Of a DNA stretch of 61,860 bases, positions 51,734 through 60,077 are shown one piece after another. Source of the stretch: Singulisphaera sp. GP187 (GTDB lineage Bacteria; Planctomycetota; Planctomycetia; Gemmatales; Gemmataceae); assembly GCA_945905925.1 (NCBI GenBank), contig CAMDQN010000021.1, positions 1 through 61,860 of the forward strand, read 5' to 3'. Position 1 is the stretch's first letter. Each line of letters begins with the position of its first letter. Both the position numbers and the translations under genes were made by a program. A model generated the notes under the pieces. It was not told the origin of the DNA and searched no databases. It saw only the letters and a program-made list of their open reading frames with translations.

Positions 51734-54067
51734 ATGGCCACGGACACGGCCGTTGCTTCTTCCACGACTCCTGTCGATCCGACTCGCCACCTGTGGCAGT
51801 TGCCGGCGCTGCTGCTCGGGGTCGGCGTGTTCGTGTCCGCATGGCAGGGGTGGCTGCCGACAGGCCGGAACGACCCGGCGGCGGTGTTTGCGCGGGATGT
51901 CACGGACCTCAAGATCAATTACGAGAAACTGACGCCGGACCCGGTTGAACTGAAGGCGCAACTGAACAAGGTCGCGAGCGGCGTGGAGACGTACGCGGGC
52001 ACCGAACATGCGGCGCGTGCGCGATTCCACTTGGCCAGCGGCTACTCTAGGCTCGCGGAGATAACCCCCGCACTGGACGAGTCCCGCGGATACTGGGCAC
52101 TCGCTCGGCAGCACTTCGCACTCGTTACTCCAGAACATCTACGCGACGCGGCCGACGTGCCCAGGCTCTCGTTTCGTGCGGCGAAGTCGGGCGCTGCGGT
52201 CGGGCTACCCGCCGACGCGCCCGCCGCCGACATCGCGCTGTTGCTCCAGGTTTTGTCTGCGCCACCGCCCGGCGAAGAAGGGGGAGAAACGCGGCGCCTG
52301 ATCGCGGACATCGCGATGCGCCAGACTCCGCCGAACCCGCACCATGCGAAGCTTTCCCTCGCTCTGTACCTCACGGCGGCGGGCATCGCAACGCCACCGG
52401 CGGCGCTGGCGCGCGCCCGGCTCCGGCTCGCTAACCTCCATCTGGACGCCCGTGAGTACGAGGACGCCCGCAAGTGGCTCGCGCAGATCGGCGGGGACGC
52501 GCCCGCCGACGTCCTCTCGCCCGCGAAGGCGGCACTGGCTCGCCTCCTGTTGGCCGACGGAGACCATGTCGGCGCCGCGAAGGAGCTGGAGGTGCTCCGC
52601 ACCGCGCCTGGCGTTCCGACCCAGTTCCGCACGGCCGCTGCCTACAACCTCGGGATGTGCAAACTGAAGGCGCGCGACCCGGCCGCCGCGACCAAGTTCT
52701 TCGAGGAGGCTGTGAAGGGAACCGGCGACGAGGTGCCGGCCGCCTCACTTCGGCTCGCGGACCTGCATCTGAGCAGCACGGACCCGGCCCGCCACAAACT
52801 CGCCGCCGAACTCCTCGCGGACGCGGTGAAGGGCGTGAACGCACCCGGCGAGTACAAGAACGAACACGTACCCGTCGCGGAGGTACAGGCCGCGTTCGAG
52901 TTCGCCATGACCGTGCTCCTCGCGGACCGCGCGTTCGAGCCGGCGCTGAAGGTCGCGGATGCCTATGCCGTGGTGTCGGCCGCCGGGCGGAACCGCGAGA
53001 AGCGCGCCGAGGTTCTTGCCGCGTGGGCCGCGGTGCCCAAGACCAACAACGCGCAATCGCTCTTCAAGCAATCGGCCGACGAGTTCGCGGCGCTGGCCGC
53101 GTTCCAACCGAAGACCGACGGCAAGCTCGAAATGCTGCGCCGCGCCGCCTCGCTTTACCGGCAAGCGAACGAACCCGCGTCGGCCGTGTTGCGCTTGAAA
53201 GAAGCTGCGAAGCTCCCAGGCATCCCGGAACCGTTCGTCGGGCCGGTCTGGGTCGAACTCGCCGATGCGATGCTCGCGGCCGGGCAGACCACCGAAGTGT
53301 GGAAGATTTTCAACGAGGTTCTGGCGTCCGGACCGCCCGCGTCCACCGCGACGCGGTATCGGATCGCGAGGCAGTTCGTGGACTCGCGGCACCCTGGACT
53401 GGTGCCTGTGGGGCGCGCGTTGTTCGAGCAGATCGCGAAGCAGCAGAACGTGGACGCTAGCGAGCGCGAGTACCACGAGCGGGCGCTCACCGAACTTGCG
53501 AACGACCTGATCCGGCAGGGGAACTTCGCCGACGCCGAATCGCGCTTGCGGTCACAACTTCAGTACTACCCGACCGGGCCGGAGGTGCAACTGGCCAAGC
53601 TGTTGCTGGGCGTGTGCCTACTCCAGAAAGCTGCGGCCCCCAGCACCACGACCGCGAGCGCGACGGAGATGCGGCTCGAAGCCGTGGCGCTGTTCAAGAA
53701 GATCGTCGCCGAGTGCGACGCGGTCGAAAATCGCAACGGTAAGTTGCTCGATCGCGAGGCGTGGCTGCGGCTTCAGGCCGCGCTGCGCGTGCTGCAAACG
53801 TACCAGCAGTTGAAGAAGCCCAACGACCTGTTAGCCGAGGCCGACAAACTTCTCGACCGGTACAAGGACACGGTCGAAGAACTGATCATTTTCAGCCTCA
53901 TGTACCACGCGTTCAAGCAGTTGAACGAGCCGGGCAAGGCGCTGACCATTCGCGACCGGATGCGGGACGTGTTCGACAAGCTACCGCCGTCCGCGTTCCC
54001 ACAGCAGACCGGCGAGTACAGCCGCGACTACTGGCTGAAGGTCTGGTTCGTGCCTGAACAGAAATAG
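51734..54067 (+). CDS. Membrane-anchored TPR-repeat protein
   Basis: A 777-residue protein with one hydrophobic helix near residues 22-42 (WQLPALLLGVGVFVSAWQGW) and a long helical region of tetratricopeptide-like repeats, for example RARLRLANLHLDAREYEDAR, YNLGMCKLKARDPAAATKFF and ELANDLIRQGNFADAESRLR. It probably faces the periplasm and acts in protein-protein contacts. No enzyme domain is seen. The preceding 213 bases contain a decayed GC hairpin region around 51540-51625. Its stop is followed within six bases by a palindrome shared with the convergent kinase gene. Confidence 0.75.
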   Translation: MATDTAVASSTTPVDPTRHLWQLPALLLGVGVFVSAWQGWLPTGRNDPAAVFARDVTDLKINYEKLTPDPVELKAQLNKVASGVETYAGTEHAARARFHLASGYSRLAEITPALDESRGYWALARQHFALVTPEHLRDAADVPRLSFRAAKSGAAVGLPADAPAADIALLLQVLSAPPPGEEGGETRRLIADIAMRQTPPNPHHAKLSLALYLTAAGIATPPAALARARLRLANLHLDAREYEDARKWLAQIGGDAPADVLSPAKAALARLLLADGDHVGAAKELEVLRTAPGVPTQFRTAAAYNLGMCKLKARDPAAATKFFEEAVKGTGDEVPAASLRLADLHLSSTDPARHKLAAELLADAVKGVNAPGEYKNEHVPVAEVQAAFEFAMTVLLADRAFEPALKVADAYAVVSAAGRNREKRAEVLAAWAAVPKTNNAQSLFKQSADEFAALAAFQPKTDGKLEMLRRAASLYRQANEPASAVLRLKEAAKLPGIPEPFVGPVWVELADAMLAAGQTTEVWKIFNEVLASGPPASTATRYRIARQFVDSRHPGLVPVGRALFEQIAKQQNVDASEREYHERALTELANDLIRQGNFADAESRLRSQLQYYPTGPEVQLAKLLLGVCLLQKAAAPSTTTASATEMRLEAVALFKKIVAECDAVENRNGKLLDREAWLRLQAALRVLQTYQQLKKPNDLLAEADKLLDRYKDTVEELIIFSLMYHAFKQLNEPGKALTIRDRMRDVFDKLPPSAFPQQTGEYSRDYWLKVWFVPEQK

Positions 54068-54072
54068 ATGAG

Positions 54073-54148
54073 TTCAAAAGTGATGCGTGATGAGTAACAG
54101 AAGACCAGTGAAAGCACCTTTGGTCTTCTGTTACGCATCACTTTTGAA
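54073..54148. repeat. Hairpin between convergent TPR and kinase genes
   Basis: Left arm 54073-54114 and right arm 54118-54148 pair as two stems (TTCAAAAGTGATGCG and TAACAGAAGACCA with complements), with a 7-base extra stretch TGATGAG in the left arm. The tip is AAGACCA/TGGTCTT as in the hairpins at 43.8 and 45.4 kb. The right arm covers the last codons and stop of the kinase gene (54138). Confidence 0.85.
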
Positions 54149-55385
54149 AACACAGTGCGAGCGCGAACGCGAGCGACACAAGCCCGAACACTACACCCGC
54201 GATCATCCCCCGCATGGCCAGGCGCGCCGTTCGCTGCGCCCGGACGAGCGCGTCGGCGGCAGCGAGCGAGTCGCGAACGGCGGTCGCTTCGAGGGTCGCG
54301 GTACTCTCCTGCACAAGCGCGACCGCGAGCGGAGGGAGTTTCCCGGACGCACGGCCGCTGCGGTCCGGCGTGTGGACGAACGGCAACAGCAGTTGCACCA
54401 CCTCAGCCGCCGTCTGGTAGCGGTCGGCCGGATCCTTCGCCAGCATCTTCTCGACACTGTCGGACAGCGCCTCGGGAACGTCGGGGCAACGGTCGCGCGC
54501 CGGCGTGACTGCTGACAACTGGTGCGCGAGTATCTTCGCCGCGGTGGTGCCGGTGAACGGTGGGCGCCCCGTGAGCAGGTGGTACAGCGTCGCGCCCAAG
54601 TTGTAGATGTCGGCGCGGTGGTCGGCGGCGGCACAGCCGCGGAGTTGCTCCGGGGCGATGTAGTCGGTCGTGCCCCGCACGTCGCTGCTGTCCCGCGAGA
54701 GTTTCGTGCTGGAATCCTCGAAGAACTCCGCGAGGCCGAGGTCGAGAATCTTCACGATTCCGTCGCGGCCGATGAGCAGGTTCGCGGGCTTGATGTCGCG
54801 GTGGGCGACGCCCTTGTCGTGCGCGTGTTGCAACCCGGCGGCGACCTGCACCGCGTAACTCACCGCTTCGCCCACGGGCAGTTGACCGCGGGTCGCGAGC
54901 GTGCGGTCGAGCGTGTCGCCGTCGATGTATTCAAGAACGAGGAAGTGCGTGCCTTTGTCGCAGGCCACGTCGTAAGCGTGAACGATGTTCGGGTGGTCGA
55001 GCGTCGCGGCGGCGCGGGCTTCCTTGTAGAAACGGTCCACGTTCGCTGGGTCGAGCGCCTGCTTGACCGGTAGCACCTTGAGCGCGACGCGGCGGCGGAG
55101 CGCGGCGTGTTCGGCGAGGTAGACGGTGCCCATACCGCCGGCGCCGATCTGGTTCAGGATGCGGTACGGACCGAGTTTGAAGCCCTTGTGCTTGCCTTGC
55201 AGGATGAGCCGCGCCTGGAACGGCGTGATGATGCCGGCCTGGATAAGGCGGGTGGCAGTGTCGGGCGCGGTTGGTGGAACCGTCCCGGACCGGGTGACGA
55301 ACCCGGCCAGGACGTCGTCGTCGGCAATCTCGGCGCGCCGTACGAGTTTGAGAACGGCATCACCGGTACGTGGTGGTTCGGGCAT
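54138..55385 (-). CDS. Ser/Thr protein kinase with C-terminal membrane anchor
   Basis: A 415-residue Hanks-type kinase. The N-terminal 60 residues form the helical leader common in planctomycete kinases (TATRLIQAGIITPFQARLIL). The kinase domain has IGAGGMGTVYLAEH, VALKVLPV, HRDIKPANLLI, an ILDLGLAE in place of DFG (a common variant in this phylum), GTTDYIAPEQ and a complete C-lobe. A final transmembrane helix (MIAGVVFGLVSLAFALALCF) anchors it with almost nothing outside the membrane. ATG 55385 was preferred to an upstream start at 55481, which adds an unconserved-looking basic stretch. Confidence 0.9.
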   Translation of the reverse strand: MPEPPRTGDAVLKLVRRAEIADDDVLAGFVTRSGTVPPTAPDTATRLIQAGIITPFQARLILQGKHKGFKLGPYRILNQIGAGGMGTVYLAEHAALRRRVALKVLPVKQALDPANVDRFYKEARAAATLDHPNIVHAYDVACDKGTHFLVLEYIDGDTLDRTLATRGQLPVGEAVSYAVQVAAGLQHAHDKGVAHRDIKPANLLIGRDGIVKILDLGLAEFFEDSSTKLSRDSSDVRGTTDYIAPEQLRGCAAADHRADIYNLGATLYHLLTGRPPFTGTTAAKILAHQLSAVTPARDRCPDVPEALSDSVEKMLAKDPADRYQTAAEVVQLLLPFVHTPDRSGRASGKLPPLAVALVQESTATLEATAVRDSLAAADALVRAQRTARLAMRGMIAGVVFGLVSLAFALALCFQK

Positions 55386-55762
55386 TTCGGGGCACTGTGA
55401 GGTGACATCCGCCGCGCGAGTGGCGTTCCGATTTCGCGCCTGTGGGAGATGGTAGGACCGGAGCGAAATCCGCCAATCCACGAAACGCTGTAAGTGAGTA
55501 TTGGTGGGCCAAGTGTAAGACCCATAGAGAGAGTCAGGATGACAGAACCGCGGGCCGGTGTCAAACGTTAGATGTGGGAACGCGCGATTTCATATTTGGC
55601 GTCCGGCGAGCGAGATGCCGGAACCCGGCAACCGTCGAGACGGTGGTGCAAAACCGGCCGTCCAGGTCACCCGGTATCCGCTCCCGACAATGCACACGAT
55701 AACCCTGCCAGTTGCCGCATCGCGCCCTCTGTGGCCTGACTTGTGCGTATCCCGACACGCGT

Positions 55763-55803
55763 TGCGAGTTCGGGCCAACCACCTTGGTCAGCCCGAACTC
55801 GCA
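55763..55803. repeat. 13-bp hairpin in the kinase-glpK intergenic region
   Basis: TGCGAGTTCGGGC (55763-55775) and GCCCGAACTCGCA (55791-55803) are perfectly complementary, with an inner CCAA/TTGG. It lies in the 606-base gap 55386-55991, the longest in the window without a gene. I see nothing else definite there: no tRNA, no conserved small frame. Confidence 0.7.
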
Positions 55804-55991
55804 CGCCGGTTTTCGTATCACGCAAACTAACCGGCCCACTCTTCGCACGCACCACCTCGCCGAAACATCCAAACTCCGACCGGACACACCGTCATCGTTC
55901 CCCTACCCCAGCGGCGGCAGCGGCTTCTTGAACGAGTCGGATCAGTAACAATACCATGAGCTGCAGCCGCCTTCACCCGCCGGAGCCGTGC

Positions 55992-57506
55992 ATGTCCTCT
56001 CCCGTCATTCTCGCCATCGATCAGGGCACCACCAGTTCGCGCGCCGTCGTCTACGACGCGAAGACTTTTGCCGTCCTCGGCGTGGCCCAACAGGAGATCG
56101 AACAGCACTACCCGCAAGACGGCTGGGTCGAACACGAGCCGGAAGACATCTGGTATTCCGTCGCGCGGACCGTGCGCGAGGCGCTCGCGAAGTCCGGGCG
56201 CGACGCGACGACCATCGCCGCGATCGGGATCACCAACCAGCGCGAAACGGTGGTCGCGTGGGACCGCGCGAGCGGGCGCCCGGTTCACCGCGCGATCGTG
56301 TGGCAGGACCGTCGCACCACCGACTTCTGCCGAACGAACGCGGCTGACCAGCCGATGCTGGCCGTGAAGACGGGTCTCGTGCTCGACCCGTACTTCTCCG
56401 GCACGAAGCTCCGCTGGCTACTGGAACGAACGCCGCTGTTGAAGGTCGTCGCGGACCGTGGCGAACTCGCGGTCGGCACAGTCGATTCATTCCTCATGTG
56501 GCGGCTCACCGGCGGCGCGGCCCACGCCACCGACGCGACCAACGCGAGCCGCACGCTGCTGTTCAACATCCACACGATGCAATGGGACGACGAGTTGCTG
56601 CGCTACTTCGGTGTGCCGCGGGCCGCGCTGCCGGAAGTGAAGCCGAGCGTCGCGGAGTTCGGCGTAACGAAGGGTCTGGACTTCCTCCCGGACGGCGTGC
56701 CGATTCGCGGCATCGCGGGCGATCAGCAAGCCGCGCTGTTCGGGCAAGGTTGCTTCGCGCCAGGCGAAGCGAAATGCACTTACGGCACGGGCGCGTTCTA
56801 CCTGCTCCACACCGGTGACACCGCGGTGTCATCGAAGCACAAGTTGCTCACCACCGTGGCCGCGATGACCGACGCGAAGCCGAAGTACGCCCTGGAAGGC
56901 GCGGTGTTTGTCGCGGGCGCGGCGGTGCAGTGGCTCCGCGACGGGCTTCACCTGTTCAAGTCGTCGGAGGACGTGGAGCAACTCGCGAAGGCGTCGAACC
57001 CGGCGGAACCGGTTCTGTTCGTGCCGGGGTTCGTGGGGTTGGGCGCACCCCACTGGGTTCCCGAAGCGCGCGGCGTGATCTTCGGCCTGACGCGCGCGAC
57101 TACCGCCGCGGACCTGGGGCGTGCGGCGCTGGAGGGCGTCGCGTTCCAGGTCGCGGACCTGATCGACGCGGCGAACTTGGACTTGGCGAGCGGGGGGCGT
57201 CAGCCCCCCGAGTCTTCCCTGCGAGTCGATGGCGGCATGGCGCGCAACGACTGGTTCTTGCAGTGCCAGGCGGACGCGCTCGGGCGCGCAGTGGCGCGCG
57301 CCGCGCACAGCGAATCGACCGCGCTCGGTGCGGCGTTCCTCGCGGCTGTGGGCGCCGGACTCGCGGACGAATCCGCGCTCGGTGCGCTGGTATCCGCCGC
57401 GACGCGGTTCGAGCCAAAGCTACCAGCGCCCGACCGCGAGCGGAAGCTCGTCGCGTGGCGCAAGGCCGTGCGCGCCGTGATCGGGTTCTATTCCGTCGGC
57501 GGATGA
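55992..57506 (+). CDS. glpK: Glycerol kinase with a mini-palindrome in frame
   Basis: A 504-residue FGGY-family kinase making glycerol-3-phosphate in the cytoplasm. It has the first phosphate loop AIDQGTTSSRAVVYD, GITNQRETVVAWDRASG, the glycerol-contact region VWQDRRTTDFC, GIAGDQQAALFGQGCF and the adenosine motif LRVDGGMARNDWFLQ. Just before this motif, about nine codons (SGGRQPPES) are the translation of a GC palindrome shared with an intergenic site at 25791. ATG 55992 begins MSSPVILAIDQG with GGAG upstream; an upstream in-frame ATG at 55956 adds an unlikely leader. Confidence 0.94.
   Translation: MSSPVILAIDQGTTSSRAVVYDAKTFAVLGVAQQEIEQHYPQDGWVEHEPEDIWYSVARTVREALAKSGRDATTIAAIGITNQRETVVAWDRASGRPVHRAIVWQDRRTTDFCRTNAADQPMLAVKTGLVLDPYFSGTKLRWLLERTPLLKVVADRGELAVGTVDSFLMWRLTGGAAHATDATNASRTLLFNIHTMQWDDELLRYFGVPRAALPEVKPSVAEFGVTKGLDFLPDGVPIRGIAGDQQAALFGQGCFAPGEAKCTYGTGAFYLLHTGDTAVSSKHKLLTTVAAMTDAKPKYALEGAVFVAGAAVQWLRDGLHLFKSSEDVEQLAKASNPAEPVLFVPGFVGLGAPHWVPEARGVIFGLTRATTAADLGRAALEGVAFQVADLIDAANLDLASGGRQPPESSLRVDGGMARNDWFLQCQADALGRAVARAAHSESTALGAAFLAAVGAGLADESALGALVSAATRFEPKLPAPDRERKLVAWRKAVRAVIGFYSVGG
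57187..57214. repeat. Mini-palindrome inside glpK
   Basis: CGGGGGGC (57191-57198), GTCA loop, GCCCCCCG (57203-57210). The flank GCGAG before it is the same as at 25790. It encodes SGGRQPPE in frame. Confidence 0.8.
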
Positions 57507-57549
57507 AGTATCATCGCCCCATTCCAACCCCGCGGCGCCTGGGCACCCG

Positions 57550-58155
57550 ATGGACACCGAAGGCATCGACATCGCACTGTTCGACATGGACGGCTCCCTC
57601 GCCGATTACGACGGGGCGATGGTCCGCGATCTCGAATCGCTGCGCGCACCGGAAGAGCCGGCGGTCTCGCGTGAAAACTTGTGGCGGACCGAGACGGGGG
57701 AACACATTCTGGCCCGGATGAGGTTGATCAAGGGGCAGCCGGGGTGGTGGCTGAACCTGGACCCGATCCCGGCGGGTATGACCGTTCTCGCCCTCTGCCA
57801 GCAACTCGGCTTCGACGTTCACGTCCTGACCAAAGGACCGAAGCGGCACTCGCAGGCGTGGGACGAAAAGGTCCAGTGGTGCCAGCGGCACGTCGGGCCA
57901 GACGTGGACATTCACGTCACCAGCGACAAGGGTCTCGTGTACGGCAAACTGCTGTACGACGACTACCCCGAGTACATGCTCCGCTGGCTGAGACACCGCC
58001 CGCGCGGTCTGGGGATCATGCCGGTCGGCCCGCACAACCGAGACTTCGCGCACCCGAACGTCGTGAAGTGGGACGGGACCAACATCGACGAAGTGGCGCG
58101 AGCGGTGACCGCCGCGAAAGGCCGAAGCCCGGGCGAAACCCTGGTGCTGGGATGA
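57550..58155 (+). CDS. HAD-family 5'-nucleotidase-like protein (NT5C type)
   Basis: A 201-residue protein with the HAD nucleophile motif FDMDGSLADYD near residues 11-20, a WLNLDPIPAGMTVL stretch, second motif VLTKGPKRHSQAWDEKVQW with the lysine, and the late acidic region YDDYPEYM. This pattern resembles 5'(3')-deoxyribonucleotidases, which remove phosphate from (deoxy)nucleoside monophosphates. Note Ser in place of the usual Thr after DMDG. It follows glpK by 43 bases in the same direction and may be co-transcribed. The true substrate is not known. Confidence 0.75.
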   Translation: MDTEGIDIALFDMDGSLADYDGAMVRDLESLRAPEEPAVSRENLWRTETGEHILARMRLIKGQPGWWLNLDPIPAGMTVLALCQQLGFDVHVLTKGPKRHSQAWDEKVQWCQRHVGPDVDIHVTSDKGLVYGKLLYDDYPEYMLRWLRHRPRGLGIMPVGPHNRDFAHPNVVKWDGTNIDEVARAVTAAKGRSPGETLVLG

Positions 58156-58260
58156 GCGGGCCGACACCTCGCGGCAACGGGCCCGTTAGCTCGTAGGGCG
58201 TTGGGCGTCGCTAAAATACCGTCACTCGGGGCCGACCAACGATTCTGGAGCTTTGGTCTC

Positions 58261-59145
58261 ATGCTTCCCGCCGATGTGCTTCGCCAAGTGCGCCGACTGC
58301 ACCTCCGCGCCCGCCGGCTCGTGCAGACGCTGCTCGGCGGCGAGTACCATTCCGCATTCAAAGGCGCCGGGCTGTCGTTCGAGGAGGTACGCGAGTACCA
58401 GCCCGGCGACGACGTGCGGACCATCGACTGGAACGTGACCGCGCGTGTTGGGCACCCGTTCATCAAGCGTTTCGTCGAAGAACGCGAACTCACGATGATC
58501 CTCGTCGTGGACGTGTCGGCGAGCCAAGGGTTCGGCACGCGACAGTTAACGAAGCGATCGGCCGCAGCGGAACTCGCGGCGCTGCTCGCGCTGTGTGCGG
58601 TGAGCAACAACGACCGCGTCGGACTGCTCGCGTTCTCGTCGGAAGTGGAGCGCTACGTCCCACCGAACAAGGGGCCGCGACACGTACTCCGGCTCCTGCG
58701 CGACATTCTCGCGTTCGACCCGAAGCACCAGGGCACGGACCTCGGCGCCGCCCTCGATTACCTCAACAAGGTCCATCGCCGGCGTGCGATTGTGTTCTTC
58801 ATGAGCGACTTCATGGGGAACGACTTTGAAGCGCCGTTCCGTCGGGCGGCGCACAAACACGACCTGATCGCGGTACGCACCAGTGACCCGCGCGAGCGCT
58901 CGTGGCCCGCAGTGGGGCTGGTCCGGTTGCAGGACGCGGAAACCGGCCGGCAGGTGCTCGTGGACCTGAACGACCGACGCGTGAGAGAAGAATTCGCCGC
59001 GCGCGCAAAGGCGCGCGACGAAGCATTCGCCAAACTCGCTCGCGGGTGTCAAGCCGATCTCATCGAAGCCGGAACCGACGGTGACCACTTCGACGCGCTG
59101 TTGACGTTCTTCCGCAAGCGCGACCGCCGCCGGAGGCACGGATGA
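58261..59145 (+). CDS. DUF58 protein (VWA-like, MoxR-partner family)
   Basis: A 294-residue protein with the DUF58 signature: GEYHSAFKGAGLSFEEVREY, QPGDDVRTIDWNVTARVG, FVEERELTMILVVDVSASQ and a VWA-like metal motif DVSAS. In most bacteria DUF58 proteins lie in an operon with a MoxR AAA+ ATPase; here MoxR is absent from both sides, though the next gene is a BatD/DUF4381-like protein. ATG 58261 has GGAG upstream; the frame is open from 58201. The stop overlaps the next start by 4 bases (ATGA). Confidence 0.88.
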   Translation: MLPADVLRQVRRLHLRARRLVQTLLGGEYHSAFKGAGLSFEEVREYQPGDDVRTIDWNVTARVGHPFIKRFVEERELTMILVVDVSASQGFGTRQLTKRSAAAELAALLALCAVSNNDRVGLLAFSSEVERYVPPNKGPRHVLRLLRDILAFDPKHQGTDLGAALDYLNKVHRRRAIVFFMSDFMGNDFEAPFRRAAHKHDLIAVRTSDPRERSWPAVGLVRLQDAETGRQVLVDLNDRRVREEFAARAKARDEAFAKLARGCQADLIEAGTDGDHFDALLTFFRKRDRRRRHG

Positions 59146-60077
59146 AGCCCACGCTCGCCGCTCTTGCCTTCCTCCTTCTGCCCGCAGCGATTCGCGCGCA
59201 GCCGGCTGTCGGGTTCTCGAACGCTGAACCGAAACAGGTGAAACTGTCGCAATCGAGCCGCCTCACGCTCGCGATCGAAGGACCGGCGCCGATGCGCGGT
59301 GCCGTTCAGTTGCCGGAACAGTTGCTCACCGCCGACGCGAACAAGAACTGGCGTATCCGCCCTGACCCGCGCGATGGGGCGGTCGAGGTGAAGCCCGCCG
59401 GACCCGGGCGCGAGCGCTGGCAACAGGTGTATCGGCTCGATCCCTACATCGAGAAGGAACTGGTGGGCCGACCGCTACGCGTGACCTTCAACCCGGTGAA
59501 GGTGAACGGCCACCCGGTGACCTGGGACCCAGTCGATGTGACCGTGATCCGAGCGGGCGGCAAGGACGCCCCGCTGCCGGAACCGCACGCGGTCACACCG
59601 GTCGAAGAGCTTCCCGATCGCCTGCCAACGCCGATTCCGCAAACGCCGTGGCTGCTGGTCGCGCTCGCTCTGGCAACAGCGTTCGCGCTCGCGATACCGT
59701 TCGTCGTGGTGTGGCTCCGCTCGCGCCGCGCCGCGCCGGTGCCGCCGGGGGAGTGGGCGCGAACGGCACTCGCGAAACTCGAAGCGAGCGGCGGAACCGG
59801 CGGCGCGATCGCGGAACGGGTCGCGGCGATTCTGCGCAAGTTCGTGGAACGCCGCTTCGCCATCCCCGCGACGAAGTTCACCACCGCCGAACTTTCAGCG
59901 GCGACGATCGAGCAGGGGTGGCCGGTCGAAGAAGCCGAGTCGCTGCGGGCGCTGCTCGACGAGTGCGACCTCGCGAAGTTCGCCGGGGACGCTCCCGACG
60001 ACGACCGGTGCCGGCGGCTGATTTCGGCTGCCGTAGACTGGGTAGACAACATCAGCCGGCCCCGCGGGCCAAACTGA
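59142..60077 (+). CDS. BatD/DUF4381-like membrane protein
   Basis: A 311-residue protein with a signal peptide (TLAALAFLLLPAAIRAQPA), a beta-rich extracytoplasmic part, one transmembrane helix (LLVALALATAFALAIPFVVV, about 168-190) and a cytoplasmic helical tail with the DUF4381-like end RALLDECDLAKFAGDAPDDD. It is translationally coupled to the DUF58 gene (ATGA overlap), the usual Bat-type arrangement. The last 183 bases overlap the convergent YiiX-like gene. Confidence 0.78.
   Translation: MKPTLAALAFLLLPAAIRAQPAVGFSNAEPKQVKLSQSSRLTLAIEGPAPMRGAVQLPEQLLTADANKNWRIRPDPRDGAVEVKPAGPGRERWQQVYRLDPYIEKELVGRPLRVTFNPVKVNGHPVTWDPVDVTVIRAGGKDAPLPEPHAVTPVEELPDRLPTPIPQTPWLLVALALATAFALAIPFVVVWLRSRRAAPVPPGEWARTALAKLEASGGTGGAIAERVAAILRKFVERRFAIPATKFTTAELSAATIEQGWPVEEAESLRALLDECDLAKFAGDAPDDDRCRRLISAAVDWVDNISRPRGPN

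Noticed and set aside
55386-55991. Several small open frames in the longest gap.
   Set aside because: They overlap in different frames on both strands, have no ribosome sites and are Arg-rich, as expected for high-GC non-coding DNA.
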